Source: Akkermansiaceae bacterium (GTDB lineage: Bacteria; Verrucomicrobiota; Verrucomicrobiia; Verrucomicrobiales; Akkermansiaceae). From it: a stretch of DNA of 64,000 nt. This document shows, piece by piece, positions 15,764 to 24,907 of this stretch. Where the stretch lies: positions 22,214-86,213 of the forward strand of contig CAIXKE010000112.1 of assembly GCA_903919975.1 (NCBI GenBank), in the 5' to 3' direction. Position numbers and translations under genes: made by a program. The notes under the pieces were generated by a model that saw only the letters and a program-made list of their open reading frames with translations, had not been told where the DNA came from and made no database searches. Within the stretch, counting starts at the first letter, position 1. The number at the start of each line of letters is the position of its first letter.

Positions 15764-16933
15764 TCAGGGAAACGGGTGATAGGCAAAGGATTGCCCGGGA
15801 GTGAAATCTTTTTCCGGCGGAATTTCAACAATTCCCACCGCTCCGGCAATGGAAACATAGTCGCCGGAATTCCTTGGCGGACGCGGAATCAATTGACCGT
15901 TTGCTGCCACCGCCACGGGAAGCAACCACGAAAATCGCGGCAACGGAGTCAGGTCTTCCAAAGGAATGCGCAACATCAGAGGCGTGGAAAGTCCTTGGAT
16001 TTTCAGCAGCGCGGGTAGCACAAACCGCGTAAATGTCGCCAAAACCGAGACCGGATTCCCCGGCAGAGCAAACACCTGGGGCGGGCCCGACCAATACGCC
16101 AGCGGCTTGCCGGGACGCAACTCAACCCCATGAAACGCGGGCGGTCCCAGACTCGTCTCCAGCAAACTGCGGACGTGGTCTTTTTTTCCCATTGAAATAC
16201 CGCCACACAGAATGAGCAGGTCGGAATTTTCGAGCGCGTGACGAATCGCTTTGCCCGCCTCTTCAGGATCATCTGAAACATGAAGCGTTAGATTCGGGGC
16301 GCAACCGAGGCGGGTCAATGCCGCTTCGAGCATCGGGCCATTCGAGCGCCGAATCTGCCATGGTTCCGGCACCGCATCCACCGGCACCGCTTCATCGCCC
16401 GTGGTGATCAGCGCCACCCGCGGGCAACGAAATACCTCGACTTGGGTTTTGCCGACACTCGCCGCAATCGCAATTTCCGCCAGGCCAAGGCGGTTTCCAG
16501 CAGAAACCAGCACATCCCCTTCCTGCGCATCGAGCCCACGCGGATGAATGAATTGGCCGGACTTGAATGGATCAGTTAGAGTGAATGACTCCAAGAGGTC
16601 TTCATACGGAACCACCGTGTCGCAATCCGCCGGAAGCGCCGCACCCGTCATGATTTCCCAGGCCCCACCCACTTCCAATGGACGCGGTGGCGGATCCCCG
16701 GCGGCATGAAGCCCGGCGATTTTCAGTGCGGCCGATGCGCCGGTTTTCGCCGAATCGAAGGCGACGCCATCCATCATTGCGCGGGAAAATGGTGGCAACG
16801 CCCGATCCGCCACCAGTGGTTCGGCCAAGACCCTGCCGATCGCCCCCGCAAGCGCGGCGGACTCGCTACCGAGTGTCCGGCATGAACTCAGAATGTGTGC
16901 CTCGGCGGCCCGGATTGAAATGAGCGGATTCAC
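15764..16933 (-). CDS. moeA: Molybdopterin molybdenumtransferase MoeA
   Basis: I choose the GTG at 16933 (389 residues, starting MNPLISIRAAE), since the longer TTG frame to 17008 adds a stretch not typical of MoeA. Motifs include ALPPFSRAMMDGVAF near residue 51, GGAWEIMTGAALP, TGDEAVPVD, and LCGGISMGKKDHVR in the MogA-like domain, then PGKPLAYW and FALPGNPVSVLATF. MoeA inserts molybdate into adenylylated molybdopterin. It is the first gene of the four-gene Mo-cofactor operon, with only seven bases before moaC. Confidence 0.92.
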   Translation of the reverse strand: MNPLISIRAAEAHILSSCRTLGSESAALAGAIGRVLAEPLVADRALPPFSRAMMDGVAFDSAKTGASAALKIAGLHAAGDPPPRPLEVGGAWEIMTGAALPADCDTVVPYEDLLESFTLTDPFKSGQFIHPRGLDAQEGDVLVSAGNRLGLAEIAIAASVGKTQVEVFRCPRVALITTGDEAVPVDAVPEPWQIRRSNGPMLEAALTRLGCAPNLTLHVSDDPEEAGKAIRHALENSDLLILCGGISMGKKDHVRSLLETSLGPPAFHGVELRPGKPLAYWSGPPQVFALPGNPVSVLATFTRFVLPALLKIQGLSTPLMLRIPLEDLTPLPRFSWLLPVAVAANGQLIPRPPRNSGDYVSIAGAVGIVEIPPEKDFTPGQSFAYHPFP

Positions 16934-17041
16934 GCCGTGATGATCATCCGATCGCGCCCACTTGGCGACGCAAAATCCCGCGGTTTCACAGACGCGCAAA
17001 CGAAGCAATGAGTGTGGACAGGAGTTTCCACACTCCTCATG

Positions 17042-18568
17042 TCAGTAACTCCGCCCCCAGAGGGCGTGTGTGGTGGCTAGTTCGCTGGTTAGGAAACACT
17101 TTCCGCTGGGAGATTGAGGCAGGGAAACCGACGGCAAGGGGATGCAGCGGATTGTGATTTTGTGCTGTTTGGACAGAACATCCTCTTGTTCGGGAGTGCC
17201 GGCCCACGGGGTGTGGAGCCAGCCTGGGTTTTCTTTGGACCAATGGGCATGGAAAGCCTCCAGCGAATCACATGGGGTGATGTGTGCATCGCGAAAAGCG
17301 GTGGAGCGATCCAACATTGCGTGATGAATGCTATCGAGGATCTCGGTCGCGCTGCGGAGAAATTCGTCTTTGATCGGAAAATCTTTCACGGAAACAGCTT
17401 GGTCGCGGCGTTGGACGCAAATTTTGCGGGTTTCGATATCACGCGGGCCGATCTCGATACGGATTGGCACGCCTTTTTTGATCCACTCCCATTTTTTCAC
17501 GCCGCCGCTGAGGTCGCGGGTATCCACGTGGACTCGCAGAGGCTCTCCGTGATAAACTTGATGGCGGAGGGTTTCGGCCAAGGCCTGGCAGGAGGCGATG
17601 ACGGCGTCGCGGGTGTCCTCTTTCGGGGTGATCGGCATGATGACGATCTGCTGGGTGGCCACACGCGGCGGAAGTATCAGGCCGTCGTCATCCGAATGCG
17701 CCATGATCAAGGTGCCGATGAGGCGGGTGGAAACGCCCCAGGAGGTGGTGTGCGCGTGCTGCACTTGGCCATCGCGACCTGTGAACGAAATGTTCTGCGC
17801 CTTGGAAAAATTCTGCCCGAGGTAATGCGAGGTGCCAGCTTGGATGGCTTTACAATCCTGGACCATCGCCTCCACGGTGAGGGTCATGTCCGCACCGGGG
17901 AATCGCTCATTTTCGGTTTTCTCGCCGGGCATCACCGGGATGGCGAGGTGATCGCGGAGAAACTCTTCGTAAAGCCCATGAATCATCCTGGTTTCCACAA
18001 TGGCCTCATCCTTCGTCTCGTGGGCGGTGTGACCTTCCTGCCAAAGAAACTCGGCGGTGCGCAGAAACAAACGCGGGCGCATTTCCCAACGCATCACGTT
18101 CGCCCATTGATTGATCAGCAGCGGAAGATCGCGATAGGACTCAATCCAGCGGGCGAAAGCCGCGCCGATGATCGTTTCCGAAGTCGGCCGAATGACATAC
18201 GGTTCGGCCAGCTCACCGGTCGGAATCATCCGGGTTTTCCCCGTCACCTCATCCTTCACCACTTCCAGTCGATGGTGGGTGACCACGGCACATTCGGTGG
18301 CAAAACCCTCCGCATGCTCGGCTTCCTTCTCAAGATATGATAGCGGGATGAGCAACGGGAAATACGCATTTTGGTGGCCGGTGGCTTTGAATTTCCGGTC
18401 CAACTGCTGCTGGATCAACTCCCAAATCCCATAACCCCATGGCTTAATGACCATGCAGCCGCGGGTCTCCGAATTCTCGGCGAGATCGGCGGCTTTGATG
18501 ACTTGTTGATACCACTCAGGGAAATCCTCGGCGCGGGTCGGTGTGATGGCGGTCTTTTCGGTGGACAT
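17042..18568 (-). CDS. proS: Prolyl-tRNA synthetase, archaeal/eukaryotic type
   Basis: The ATG at 18568 gives 508 residues. The class II motifs are visible: YVIRPTSETIIGAAFARW with the substrate site, NQWANVMRWEMRPRLFLRTAEFLWQEGHTAH for motif 2, and HTTSWGVSTRLIGTLIMAHSDDDGLILPP for motif 3. The protein lacks the INS editing domain of the long bacterial form and ends in Tyr, as in the short type-3 ProS. It charges tRNA-Pro. It stands apart from the Mo-cofactor operon by 108 bases. Confidence 0.95.
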   Translation of the reverse strand: MSTEKTAITPTRAEDFPEWYQQVIKAADLAENSETRGCMVIKPWGYGIWELIQQQLDRKFKATGHQNAYFPLLIPLSYLEKEAEHAEGFATECAVVTHHRLEVVKDEVTGKTRMIPTGELAEPYVIRPTSETIIGAAFARWIESYRDLPLLINQWANVMRWEMRPRLFLRTAEFLWQEGHTAHETKDEAIVETRMIHGLYEEFLRDHLAIPVMPGEKTENERFPGADMTLTVEAMVQDCKAIQAGTSHYLGQNFSKAQNISFTGRDGQVQHAHTTSWGVSTRLIGTLIMAHSDDDGLILPPRVATQQIVIMPITPKEDTRDAVIASCQALAETLRHQVYHGEPLRVHVDTRDLSGGVKKWEWIKKGVPIRIEIGPRDIETRKICVQRRDQAVSVKDFPIKDEFLRSATEILDSIHHAMLDRSTAFRDAHITPCDSLEAFHAHWSKENPGWLHTPWAGTPEQEDVLSKQHKITIRCIPLPSVSLPQSPSGKCFLTSELATTHALWGRSY

Positions 18569-18761
18569 AGTGACTGGCGAAATAGGAATCACGGAGCGGC
18601 CCAAAGAGCATTAAAAATCTCGCGGAATCGGTGAGTTTCCTCGTCTCGCCCAGCAAAATATCCAACCCGCACTAATTTCCGAAAAATCCCGCACTGGGTG
18701 TTTGACAGCCGACTTGAAAATCTTCTTAATTACTCCGTTAAAGATACAAACCTGTGAGTGC

Positions 18762-19622
18762 ATGAGCGAAAACCAACCACCACTAACTACTCCGTCCAAG
18801 CAAACTTCAAGCGTCCCACTCAAAAAGGAGACCGTGCGCGTGACCTTAAAGGCCTCCGACAGTCCGCCTGCCATGCCGTCCTCGGCCATTCCGTCCTCGG
18901 CCATTCCAATGGCGCCACCGGTGAGACCGCCCGCACCAAGTTTGCCACCGACGGCCACTTTACCTTCCCCCGCTCCCCGCCCATCGACTCCGGCTACCCC
19001 TCCCCCAACCGCGGCACTCCGCGCAGCTGGAGCCCCACCTATCGCAGGAGCACCTTTACCAACTGTTCCACTCCGCAAAGGTGGAGTTTCTACCGCAGGA
19101 GCGCCTGTTCCGACAATCCGCCTCGCGACCTCCACCGCACCCATCGGCGCGCCAACCGCGCCAACCGCGCCGGGCGCGTCATCGATCGGAGCACCGACCA
19201 TAGCACTTAAACCGGGCACCGCAACAAAACCGGGAGCCCCCACAACACCGTTCGGAGCCCCAACCATAGCGCTCAAACCGGGCACGGCAACAACCCCGTT
19301 CGGAGCCCCAACCGTGGCACTTAAACCAGGCACCGCCCCAAGTTTGCCAGGCACTTCTGCGACACTTCCGAAAGCCACCGTCCAGCTTCAGGCTCCCACA
19401 CAACCGCTTGGAACTTCTTTCCCCAGCGCCTCCAGAGCTGCGACACTCGCAGTGGAGGACGTGGAAGAAGAAGATGCCAACGTCGGAGTAGTCAAAATAT
19501 TGGCAGGCGTTGGATTCGCCGCCGCAATTCTCGTTCTGGTGTTCCAGCTGATGCTCTCCAAAATCTGGATCAGCGCGGTAGACAACTCAAGACTGGGTGA
19601 CTGGTCCCAGCTCATCGAATAA
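18762..19622 (+). CDS. Pro/Ala/Thr-rich protein with one C-terminal membrane helix
   Basis: The ATG at 18762 gives 286 residues. Residues about 45-235 are low-complexity Pro/Ala/Thr/Gly sequence, including three copies of GAPT(I/V)ALKPGTA beginning at residues 143, 165 and 181. An acidic patch (VEDVEEEDAN) precedes one membrane helix (about 246-268), and a short tail follows. The design suggests a cytoplasmic or periplasmic flexible arm anchored to the inner membrane. I do not recognise a function. It is upstream of a 31-residue peptide frame and trxA on the same strand. Confidence 0.75.
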   Translation: MSENQPPLTTPSKQTSSVPLKKETVRVTLKASDSPPAMPSSAIPSSAIPMAPPVRPPAPSLPPTATLPSPAPRPSTPATPPPTAALRAAGAPPIAGAPLPTVPLRKGGVSTAGAPVPTIRLATSTAPIGAPTAPTAPGASSIGAPTIALKPGTATKPGAPTTPFGAPTIALKPGTATTPFGAPTVALKPGTAPSLPGTSATLPKATVQLQAPTQPLGTSFPSASRAATLAVEDVEEEDANVGVVKILAGVGFAAAILVLVFQLMLSKIWISAVDNSRLGDWSQLIE

Positions 19623-19644
19623 CCAACCCATTATCCTTATCACC

Positions 19645-19740
19645 ATGGCCTGGCCCATCATCAACACCCTGCTTGCCGCTGCCGTCATTTATCTGGCCCA
19701 CGCTGCTTGCGCTCTGCCTACCGGCGTCCCCGGACTCTGA
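19645..19740 (+). CDS. Possible 31-residue hydrophobic peptide
   Basis: A short frame begins 22 bases after the stop of the Pro-rich membrane protein gene. It starts MAWPIINTLLAAAVIYLAHA and ends LPTGVPGL, so it reads as one membrane helix with a short tail. No strong ribosome-binding site is visible, but codon choice looks like that of the flanking genes. It may be a small membrane partner of the preceding protein or a chance frame. Confidence 0.4.
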   Translation: MAWPIINTLLAAAVIYLAHAACALPTGVPGL

Positions 19741-19822
19741 GTAATTCTCTCGGAGAGAGCCACTCCGCGATCATCGCAGGGTGGCTCTTGACGTATTCGG
19801 GTTTCGGGTCCAAAGTCACTTC

Positions 19823-20143
19823 ATGGCTCTTAACCTTACCGACGCGAATTTTCAATCCGAAGTAATCGACTCCACCGTGCCCGTCCTCGTGGACTTCTGG
19901 GCCGAGTGGTGCGGCCCCTGCAAAATGATCGGCCCGGTCATCGACCAAGTTTCCACCGAGCTCGACGGCCAAGCCAAAGTCGGCAAAGTAAACGTGGACG
20001 AAGCCCGTGAACTCGCCGTGAAATACAACGTGCGCTCAATCCCGCTACTACTGTTCTTCATGAACGGCGAAGTGAAGGACCAGATCGTAGGAGCCAGCGT
20101 CACCAAGGAACAACTCAAGGCGAAGCTGCTGGCACTCGCTTGA
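19823..20143 (+). CDS. trxA: Thioredoxin
   Basis: The ATG at 19823 gives 106 residues (MALNLTDANFQSEV). The active site WAEWCGPCKM is intact, and the cis-Pro loop RSIPLLLFF follows as in thioredoxin, with a slightly different residue pattern from the usual VRSIPTLL. It should act as a cytoplasmic disulfide reductase. A clear hairpin terminator lies directly after the gene. Confidence 0.95.
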   Translation: MALNLTDANFQSEVIDSTVPVLVDFWAEWCGPCKMIGPVIDQVSTELDGQAKVGKVNVDEARELAVKYNVRSIPLLLFFMNGEVKDQIVGASVTKEQLKAKLLALA

Positions 20144-20162
20144 TCCAATTTTCATTCTCACC

Positions 20163-20193
20163 AACCGGTCCGGAATATTCGGGCCGGTTTTTT
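20163..20193 (+). terminator. Rho-independent terminator after trxA
   Basis: AACCGGTCCG pairs with CGGGCCGGTT across a 6-base loop, with one G-U pair, and a run of seven T follows immediately. It lies 20 bases after the trxA stop codon. Confidence 0.85.
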
Positions 20194-20257
20194 TACACCC
20201 CAACCTTTCCACATCTCCACTTCCATTAAAGTTCCGGACATTGCATCCGCAGGTCTT

Positions 20258-21895
20258 TCACACAGCGGCACGGGCGTCTCCGCCCGGAGCCAAATTGGTT
20301 GAATCACAGAATCTCCGTGCCTGCCGCTGAGCCAGTGCAATGAGCAGTCGCCGCACGGTTTCTTCTGTAGCGCTTATGGTTAGAGTGCGGCAAGTATTTT
20401 CCCCACGTAGTTCATCGGGCTGTTCGTAGGCAGTATCCAACATCTCAAAATCCTCGCCACGCGCATCCGAGACCACGTTCCGCAGGCCCTCGCGCATTCG
20501 GAGTCGCTCGCGTGCGGTCTCATCATCCACCTCGGCGATGATCCATTTCACATGCGCATCCCCGAGCGTTTCGCGCAGGCGGTCGCGAAATACACGCTTG
20601 GAAAACGTGGCGTCAAGGATCACGCCGTGACCACGTCCTAAGGTTTCCCGGGCATCGCGGATCATCGTCTCGTAAGTCCGCTCCGTCATTTCCGCAGCAT
20701 AGAGGGCACGTCGGCTCTCGGCGTCGCCACGTTCGTGCAGCGGCACTCTTGCGAGTGTTTTGCGGAGTTTGTCCGAGGAAACCAAGCGCCATCCAAGTTC
20801 GCGCGAGACTTCCTCGGCGAGCGACGATTTCCCCGAGGCGACTCGCCCCATGAAAACCAACACCGCCGCACCCGCGCCACATAGCGCATATTGCAGGGCC
20901 AGTTGGTAATACCGCCGCGCCCTGTCCACCGCCAAAGTTCGCTCTTCCACCCCGGCGATCTCCACCACGCTGTGCAAACTCTCCACCTTGCCCCGGACAT
21001 ATGCACGATAGCATTTGTAGAAATCCATCAGACTTGTCATTTTTTCGTCTCCTAACAATTGTGATACCCTCTCCACCAGAAATTGACTGAGATCCGCCCG
21101 GCCGTGATAATCCAGATCCATCGCAAGAAACGCCACATCACTCACCACATCGACATATCGGAACCGATCATTGAACTCGATGCAGTCATAAATATTCAAG
21201 GCGTCATCCGTGACATGCACATGATCGAGATGAAGATCTCCATGACAATCGCGAATCCAGCCCTCCGCCACACGTTTTTCAAACAATGAACGCCTCCATT
21301 CATAACTACAGTCGGTGAATTCCCTGATCGCCTCAAAGGCGGCGCGCGAAATCGTCTTTCCGAAAAACGCCTCGGTTTGCGAGAAATTCTCATTGGTGTT
21401 GACACGAATTTTATCAATCAATCCCCACTCTTCGATTTCCGGAACCGGTCGTTGATTCTGATAGAAATCCGCCAAGGCGCGGGCGACCCGTTCGATCTCC
21501 GTCACACCGGCGGTCCCGTCCTTGACGCGCGCGTCCAGAAAACCATTGGCTGATAGAAGGTGCATCCTCACTGCGACCTCCACCACCGGACCATCCCCGC
21601 CGAAGGAGAAACCTCCACCCTGCCGCGTGATTGTCTCCACGCCGAGGTAAATTCCCGGTGCGAGGCGTGAGTTCAGCGTAACCTCTCGATCGCAAAAATA
21701 TCGACGTTTCTCCAACGTAGAGAAATCCAGAAACCCTAGATCCACCGGTTTCTTGATCTTGTAAACATAGGGCGGAACAATGAAAACCAGCGAAGCATGC
21801 GTATGCACCTCACTGACTTTCTGGGGGTGGTATGGATACGATTCCGGAGCCCGCAGAAACGCAAGCAGCTCCGGATCAAAGTGTCCGTCCATCAT
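20258..21895 (-). CDS. Two-domain protein: aminoglycoside-phosphotransferase-like plus AAA-type (P-loop) kinase domain
   Basis: The 545-residue protein has an APH/choline-kinase-like N-terminal part with the catalytic loop DCHGDLHLDHV (HGD at 218-220) and IEFNDRFRYVDVVSDVAFLAMDL. A C-terminal P-loop domain of the AAA_33/gluconate-kinase type carries FMGRVASGKSS (P-loop 350-358), then VILDATFSKRVFRDRL. This two-domain arrangement is widespread in bacteria but its substrate is unknown. No resistance function should be assumed. The gene faces trxA and shares no operon with an obvious partner. Confidence 0.8.
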   Translation of the reverse strand: MMDGHFDPELLAFLRAPESYPYHPQKVSEVHTHASLVFIVPPYVYKIKKPVDLGFLDFSTLEKRRYFCDREVTLNSRLAPGIYLGVETITRQGGGFSFGGDGPVVEVAVRMHLLSANGFLDARVKDGTAGVTEIERVARALADFYQNQRPVPEIEEWGLIDKIRVNTNENFSQTEAFFGKTISRAAFEAIREFTDCSYEWRRSLFEKRVAEGWIRDCHGDLHLDHVHVTDDALNIYDCIEFNDRFRYVDVVSDVAFLAMDLDYHGRADLSQFLVERVSQLLGDEKMTSLMDFYKCYRAYVRGKVESLHSVVEIAGVEERTLAVDRARRYYQLALQYALCGAGAAVLVFMGRVASGKSSLAEEVSRELGWRLVSSDKLRKTLARVPLHERGDAESRRALYAAEMTERTYETMIRDARETLGRGHGVILDATFSKRVFRDRLRETLGDAHVKWIIAEVDDETARERLRMREGLRNVVSDARGEDFEMLDTAYEQPDELRGENTCRTLTISATEETVRRLLIALAQRQARRFCDSTNLAPGGDARAAV

Positions 21896-21955
21896 GTTTC
21901 AATCTAGTAGCCAAAACCCGCTTCCGCAAACGCGATCCCAAAGCCGCCGAGGCCC

Positions 21956-22669
21956 TCAACGGCGCTTTTTCCTCCGCTTCGGAGGTGTGAACGGGCGGCC
22001 CTTGCTCTTCGCGTGCTTGCCGACCCTTAAGCCAGGTGCCAGCACCGGCGGCGCTTCCGCAAACGATCCCGCCGCTTCCGCCGCCACTGTCGCCCGCTCT
22101 TCATCAGCCGCGAAACGCTTCTCCCAATCCGCCAGAGCGGCTTCGTATTCGCGCTGGGCTATTTGCTGACAAATCGGCGAAAGATAATACGCCACAAATT
22201 CCGGATCCTTCGCCAACTCGGGGTCGAGCTGGTTGACGTGATGGGGTTTGGGCGGCTTGGGCTTGGGGAATCGATAGTCCTCGCGCCGCGGTATATAAGG
22301 CTCCATGAGCTCTTTCATCGCCCGCACACTCGGCTTTTTCTGGTAAAGTCTCCACACGAGTTGGAATCCGTGGTCCAGCGACCAATGCTCCCGAGTCGGA
22401 ATCAATACCTGCTCTTCAGGCGTGCTCGTGGAAACAATCCCGATGATTTTCTCCCTTTCCGCCTTTGTAAACTTCTTCGCGAATTTATCCTCCGCCTGAT
22501 GTTGAAAACGCTCCGGATCAATCGCCTGGTTTTTGAGTAGCGAAACATATGCGCGCGACACCCCGAATTCCTCTGCCAGTTGGGGCGCTTTTTCACCTGC
22601 CAGCACGCGCCGCGTGATTTCGTCGCGCTGCTCCTGGTTGAGGCGCTTCTTCGGATTGAGTTCAGCCAT
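21956..22669 (-). CDS. Helix-turn-helix protein with basic tail, unknown function
   Basis: The 237-residue product starts with a resolvase/transposase-type HTH (LNQEQRDEITRRVLAGEKAPQLAEEFGVSRAYVSLLKNQ, about 9-47). A middle part contains WSLDHGFQLVWRLYQKKPSVRAMKELM, which resembles the post-HTH region of some transposase-like regulators, and a Pro/Lys-rich stretch follows. The tail is strongly basic and ends KRRKKRR. It probably binds DNA. No catalytic DDE residues are evident, so it is not a full transposase. It sits 60 bases upstream of the kinase-like gene on the same strand. Confidence 0.65.
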   Translation of the reverse strand: MAELNPKKRLNQEQRDEITRRVLAGEKAPQLAEEFGVSRAYVSLLKNQAIDPERFQHQAEDKFAKKFTKAEREKIIGIVSTSTPEEQVLIPTREHWSLDHGFQLVWRLYQKKPSVRAMKELMEPYIPRREDYRFPKPKPPKPHHVNQLDPELAKDPEFVAYYLSPICQQIAQREYEAALADWEKRFAADEERATVAAEAAGSFAEAPPVLAPGLRVGKHAKSKGRPFTPPKRRKKRR

Positions 22670-22832
22670 GGCAGGCGAATCCTAAAGAAACTACCGCCCG
22701 GAGATCAACTGCGAACCAACATCCGCACCTTTCCAACGAACGATATTCCTGCTCGCAATGCCTCACAATCATCCCCCACACGGTCCGGGCTCTTGCCTTC
22801 GCTTTTGATCTGTGGCTTCCTCTGCACCTCAC

Positions 22833-23903
22833 ATGACCACCGCCCCGGACTTATCCATCCCGCCCGTCTGCCCTGAATTGGGCATCGAAGTCTCGATCTC
22901 CGAGATCGATCGGGAACTCCGCAAACTTTGGGAACAGGACGAAGCTCGGACCAACGCCTCGTTGATGAATCTCGTCGTCTATTCCGAGAAACCCGGGGCC
23001 CTGCTGGAAAACTCGGCCATCATCCGCAATCTCACCACCGAACACGCCTGCCGCGCCATCCTCGTGGAAATCAACCGGGCCCAACCGCTCCCCGGTTTGC
23101 GCGCATGGATCACCGCCCATTGCCACCTCGCCTATGGCCGGAAATCCGTCTGCTGCGAGCAAATCGCTTTTTATCTAACTGGTAAAGTCACCGGACGTTT
23201 CCGCAACACCGTTTTCGCCCATCTAAACTCCGATCTTCCGCTCGTCTTCTGGTGGCAGGGAGAGCTCTCCGAGATCCTCACCGAGCGCCTCGTCAGCGTG
23301 ATGGACCGCCTCATCATCGACAGCTCATCCTGGGCCGATCCCGCCGCCTCATTCCAACTCATCGAAGATGCCGCCCTTTCCAACAACGACCTAATTCTCC
23401 AAGACCATGCATGGACCCGCACGTGGCAATTCCGCCTCGGCATCGCCAGCATCTTCGATGATCCCGCAGCTCAGAACGTATTGCCCAAAATCGATCACGT
23501 GGAAATCACCTTCCACCCAGCACACCGAAACAGCGCGCTGCAACTCCTCGCCTGGCTCGCCATCCAAGCCGGATGGAAAGACCGAGCCGGCACCGATCGT
23601 TTCGCCTTCGAGTCCACCTCAGGCACCGCCATTTCCGTGACCCTCCACGAAGATATCGCCGGACCGGCCCTTTCTTCGCTGATCCTGCAGGCCGGAGACA
23701 AAACCGCGCGCATCACCCAGTCCGCCGGCGCCTCACATGTCGAACGAAGGATCGATGCGCCGGGATACCATGTCACCTCGCTTTCACCCGCCGATCCCTC
23801 GTCGCCCGAGGAACTCGTCGCCCTGCAACTCGCCCGCGGCGGACAAAACTCGTTGTTTAAAAAAATCCTGCCGCGCTTTCGCCAAATGCTGGAAAGCCGA
23901 TGA
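22833..23903 (+). CDS. Glucose-6-phosphate dehydrogenase assembly protein OpcA-like
   Basis: The ATG at 22833 gives 356 residues; an ATG at 22812 would add seven. The sequence has the OpcA pattern: NLVVYSEKPG near the start, RAWITAHCHLAYGRKSVCCEQIAFYLTG in the middle, LPLVFWWQGELSE, and IDSSSWADP. OpcA supports assembly and redox control of glucose-6-phosphate dehydrogenase in cyanobacteria and actinobacteria. zwf, its usual neighbour, is not in the window. Confidence 0.8.
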   Translation: MTTAPDLSIPPVCPELGIEVSISEIDRELRKLWEQDEARTNASLMNLVVYSEKPGALLENSAIIRNLTTEHACRAILVEINRAQPLPGLRAWITAHCHLAYGRKSVCCEQIAFYLTGKVTGRFRNTVFAHLNSDLPLVFWWQGELSEILTERLVSVMDRLIIDSSSWADPAASFQLIEDAALSNNDLILQDHAWTRTWQFRLGIASIFDDPAAQNVLPKIDHVEITFHPAHRNSALQLLAWLAIQAGWKDRAGTDRFAFESTSGTAISVTLHEDIAGPALSSLILQAGDKTARITQSAGASHVERRIDAPGYHVTSLSPADPSSPEELVALQLARGGQNSLFKKILPRFRQMLESR

Positions 23904-23967
23904 CACCAAACACACTTCTAACGGAGCGCTGGCTTCAGCCGGCGAGTCCATCATTAATCTTTGGAAA

Positions 23968-24702
23968 TCACTCGCGCCGATTGAGGGCGATCATTAGGAA
24001 ATAAGCGAGCTGGGCGAGTGAACCGACGGCTGCGGCGACATAGGTCATGGCTGCCCAAAATAGCGCGTTTTTCGCTTTATCGTGCTCCATGCTGGCCGCA
24101 AGTCCGCTGCCCTCTAGCCAGACCAGCGCGCGGCGGCTGGCATCAAACTCAACCGGCAAGGTGATAATCGAAAACAAAGTGGTGACGCCAAAAAGCCCCA
24201 CCCAGATCCAGAGCATGGTTGGGTTATTCATCAGGCCGATCCCGAAGAGACCCGCGATCATGATATAATTCAGAATCTTGCTGGAAAACTGCACGGCAGG
24301 AACCATTTTCGAGCGAAATGCCAGCCACGCATACGCCTGTTGGTGTTGCAGGGCATGGCCACATTCGTGCGCGGCCACTGCCGCCGCCGCCACGGAATTC
24401 ATGTGATACACCGGCTCACTCAGATTGACGGTTTTCTTGATCGGATCATAATGGTCCGTAAGCTGCCCGGGCACACTGACCACCCGGACGTCGGTGATGC
24501 CATTCTGACGCAACATTTGCTCGGCCACTTGAGCGCCAGTCACGCGCAGCGGAATTTGCGAGTATTCGGTGAAGCGCCTCTTCAGCATTCCGCTGATCAG
24601 CATGCTAGTAAGAAATGTCACGCCGATGATCGTGAGATACAACGGCGAGAAACCTCCGGGGGCGAATCCAATGATGGCGAGATTGAGCGTTTCCAATGTC
24701 AT
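23968..24702 (-). CDS. YugP-family membrane zinc metallopeptidase
   Basis: The 244-residue protein has an N-terminal membrane segment and the zinc motif AAHECGHALQH with His112, Glu113 and His116. Three further membrane segments follow after residue 135, as in the neutral zinc metallopeptidase family of Bacillus YugP. YugP-type proteins face the cytoplasm, and their substrates are mostly unknown. It is isolated: OpcA converges on it and a large inverted repeat separates it from hisD. Confidence 0.88.
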   Translation of the reverse strand: MTLETLNLAIIGFAPGGFSPLYLTIIGVTFLTSMLISGMLKRRFTEYSQIPLRVTGAQVAEQMLRQNGITDVRVVSVPGQLTDHYDPIKKTVNLSEPVYHMNSVAAAAVAAHECGHALQHQQAYAWLAFRSKMVPAVQFSSKILNYIMIAGLFGIGLMNNPTMLWIWVGLFGVTTLFSIITLPVEFDASRRALVWLEGSGLAASMEHDKAKNALFWAAMTYVAAAVGSLAQLAYFLMIALNRRE

Positions 24703-24780
24703 GGGCTAAAAATATCCGGTTTTGAAAACATCGCAACTGCAAGTGCGATGGAAATCTCCACCGTCTTTCCACTCACTCGT

Positions 24781-24885
24781 GGACTGCGGCAGCCTGCTGC
24801 CGCTTTGGTTAGCCAGCCTGCTGGCCTGTGGGTGTTTTGACGCAGCAGGCTGCGAATTTAAAGCGGCAGCAGGCTGCCGCAGTCC
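24781..24885. repeat. 105-bp extragenic palindromic element with perfect 25-bp arms
   Basis: The arms 24781-24805 and 24861-24885 are perfect inverted copies of each other and contain the motif GGCAGCAGGCTGCCGC. The centre of 55 bases repeats GCAGGCTG-like pieces (GCCAGCCTGCTGGC and GCAGCAGGCTGC). It lies between the zinc peptidase start (24702) and the hisD stop (24908). The shape is that of a REP/BIME-like or miniature mobile element. Confidence 0.85.
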
Positions 24886-24907
24886 AAGGAGTCCGTGTAT
24901 TCCATCA

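Noticed and set aside
17114..18340. A 408-residue plus-strand frame inside proS
   Set aside because: It is the antisense shadow of a well-conserved ProS gene and resembles no known protein.
20258..21895. Aminoglycoside resistance gene
   Set aside because: The APH-like fold is shared by many small-molecule kinases, and the fusion to a P-loop kinase is a widespread family without resistance function.
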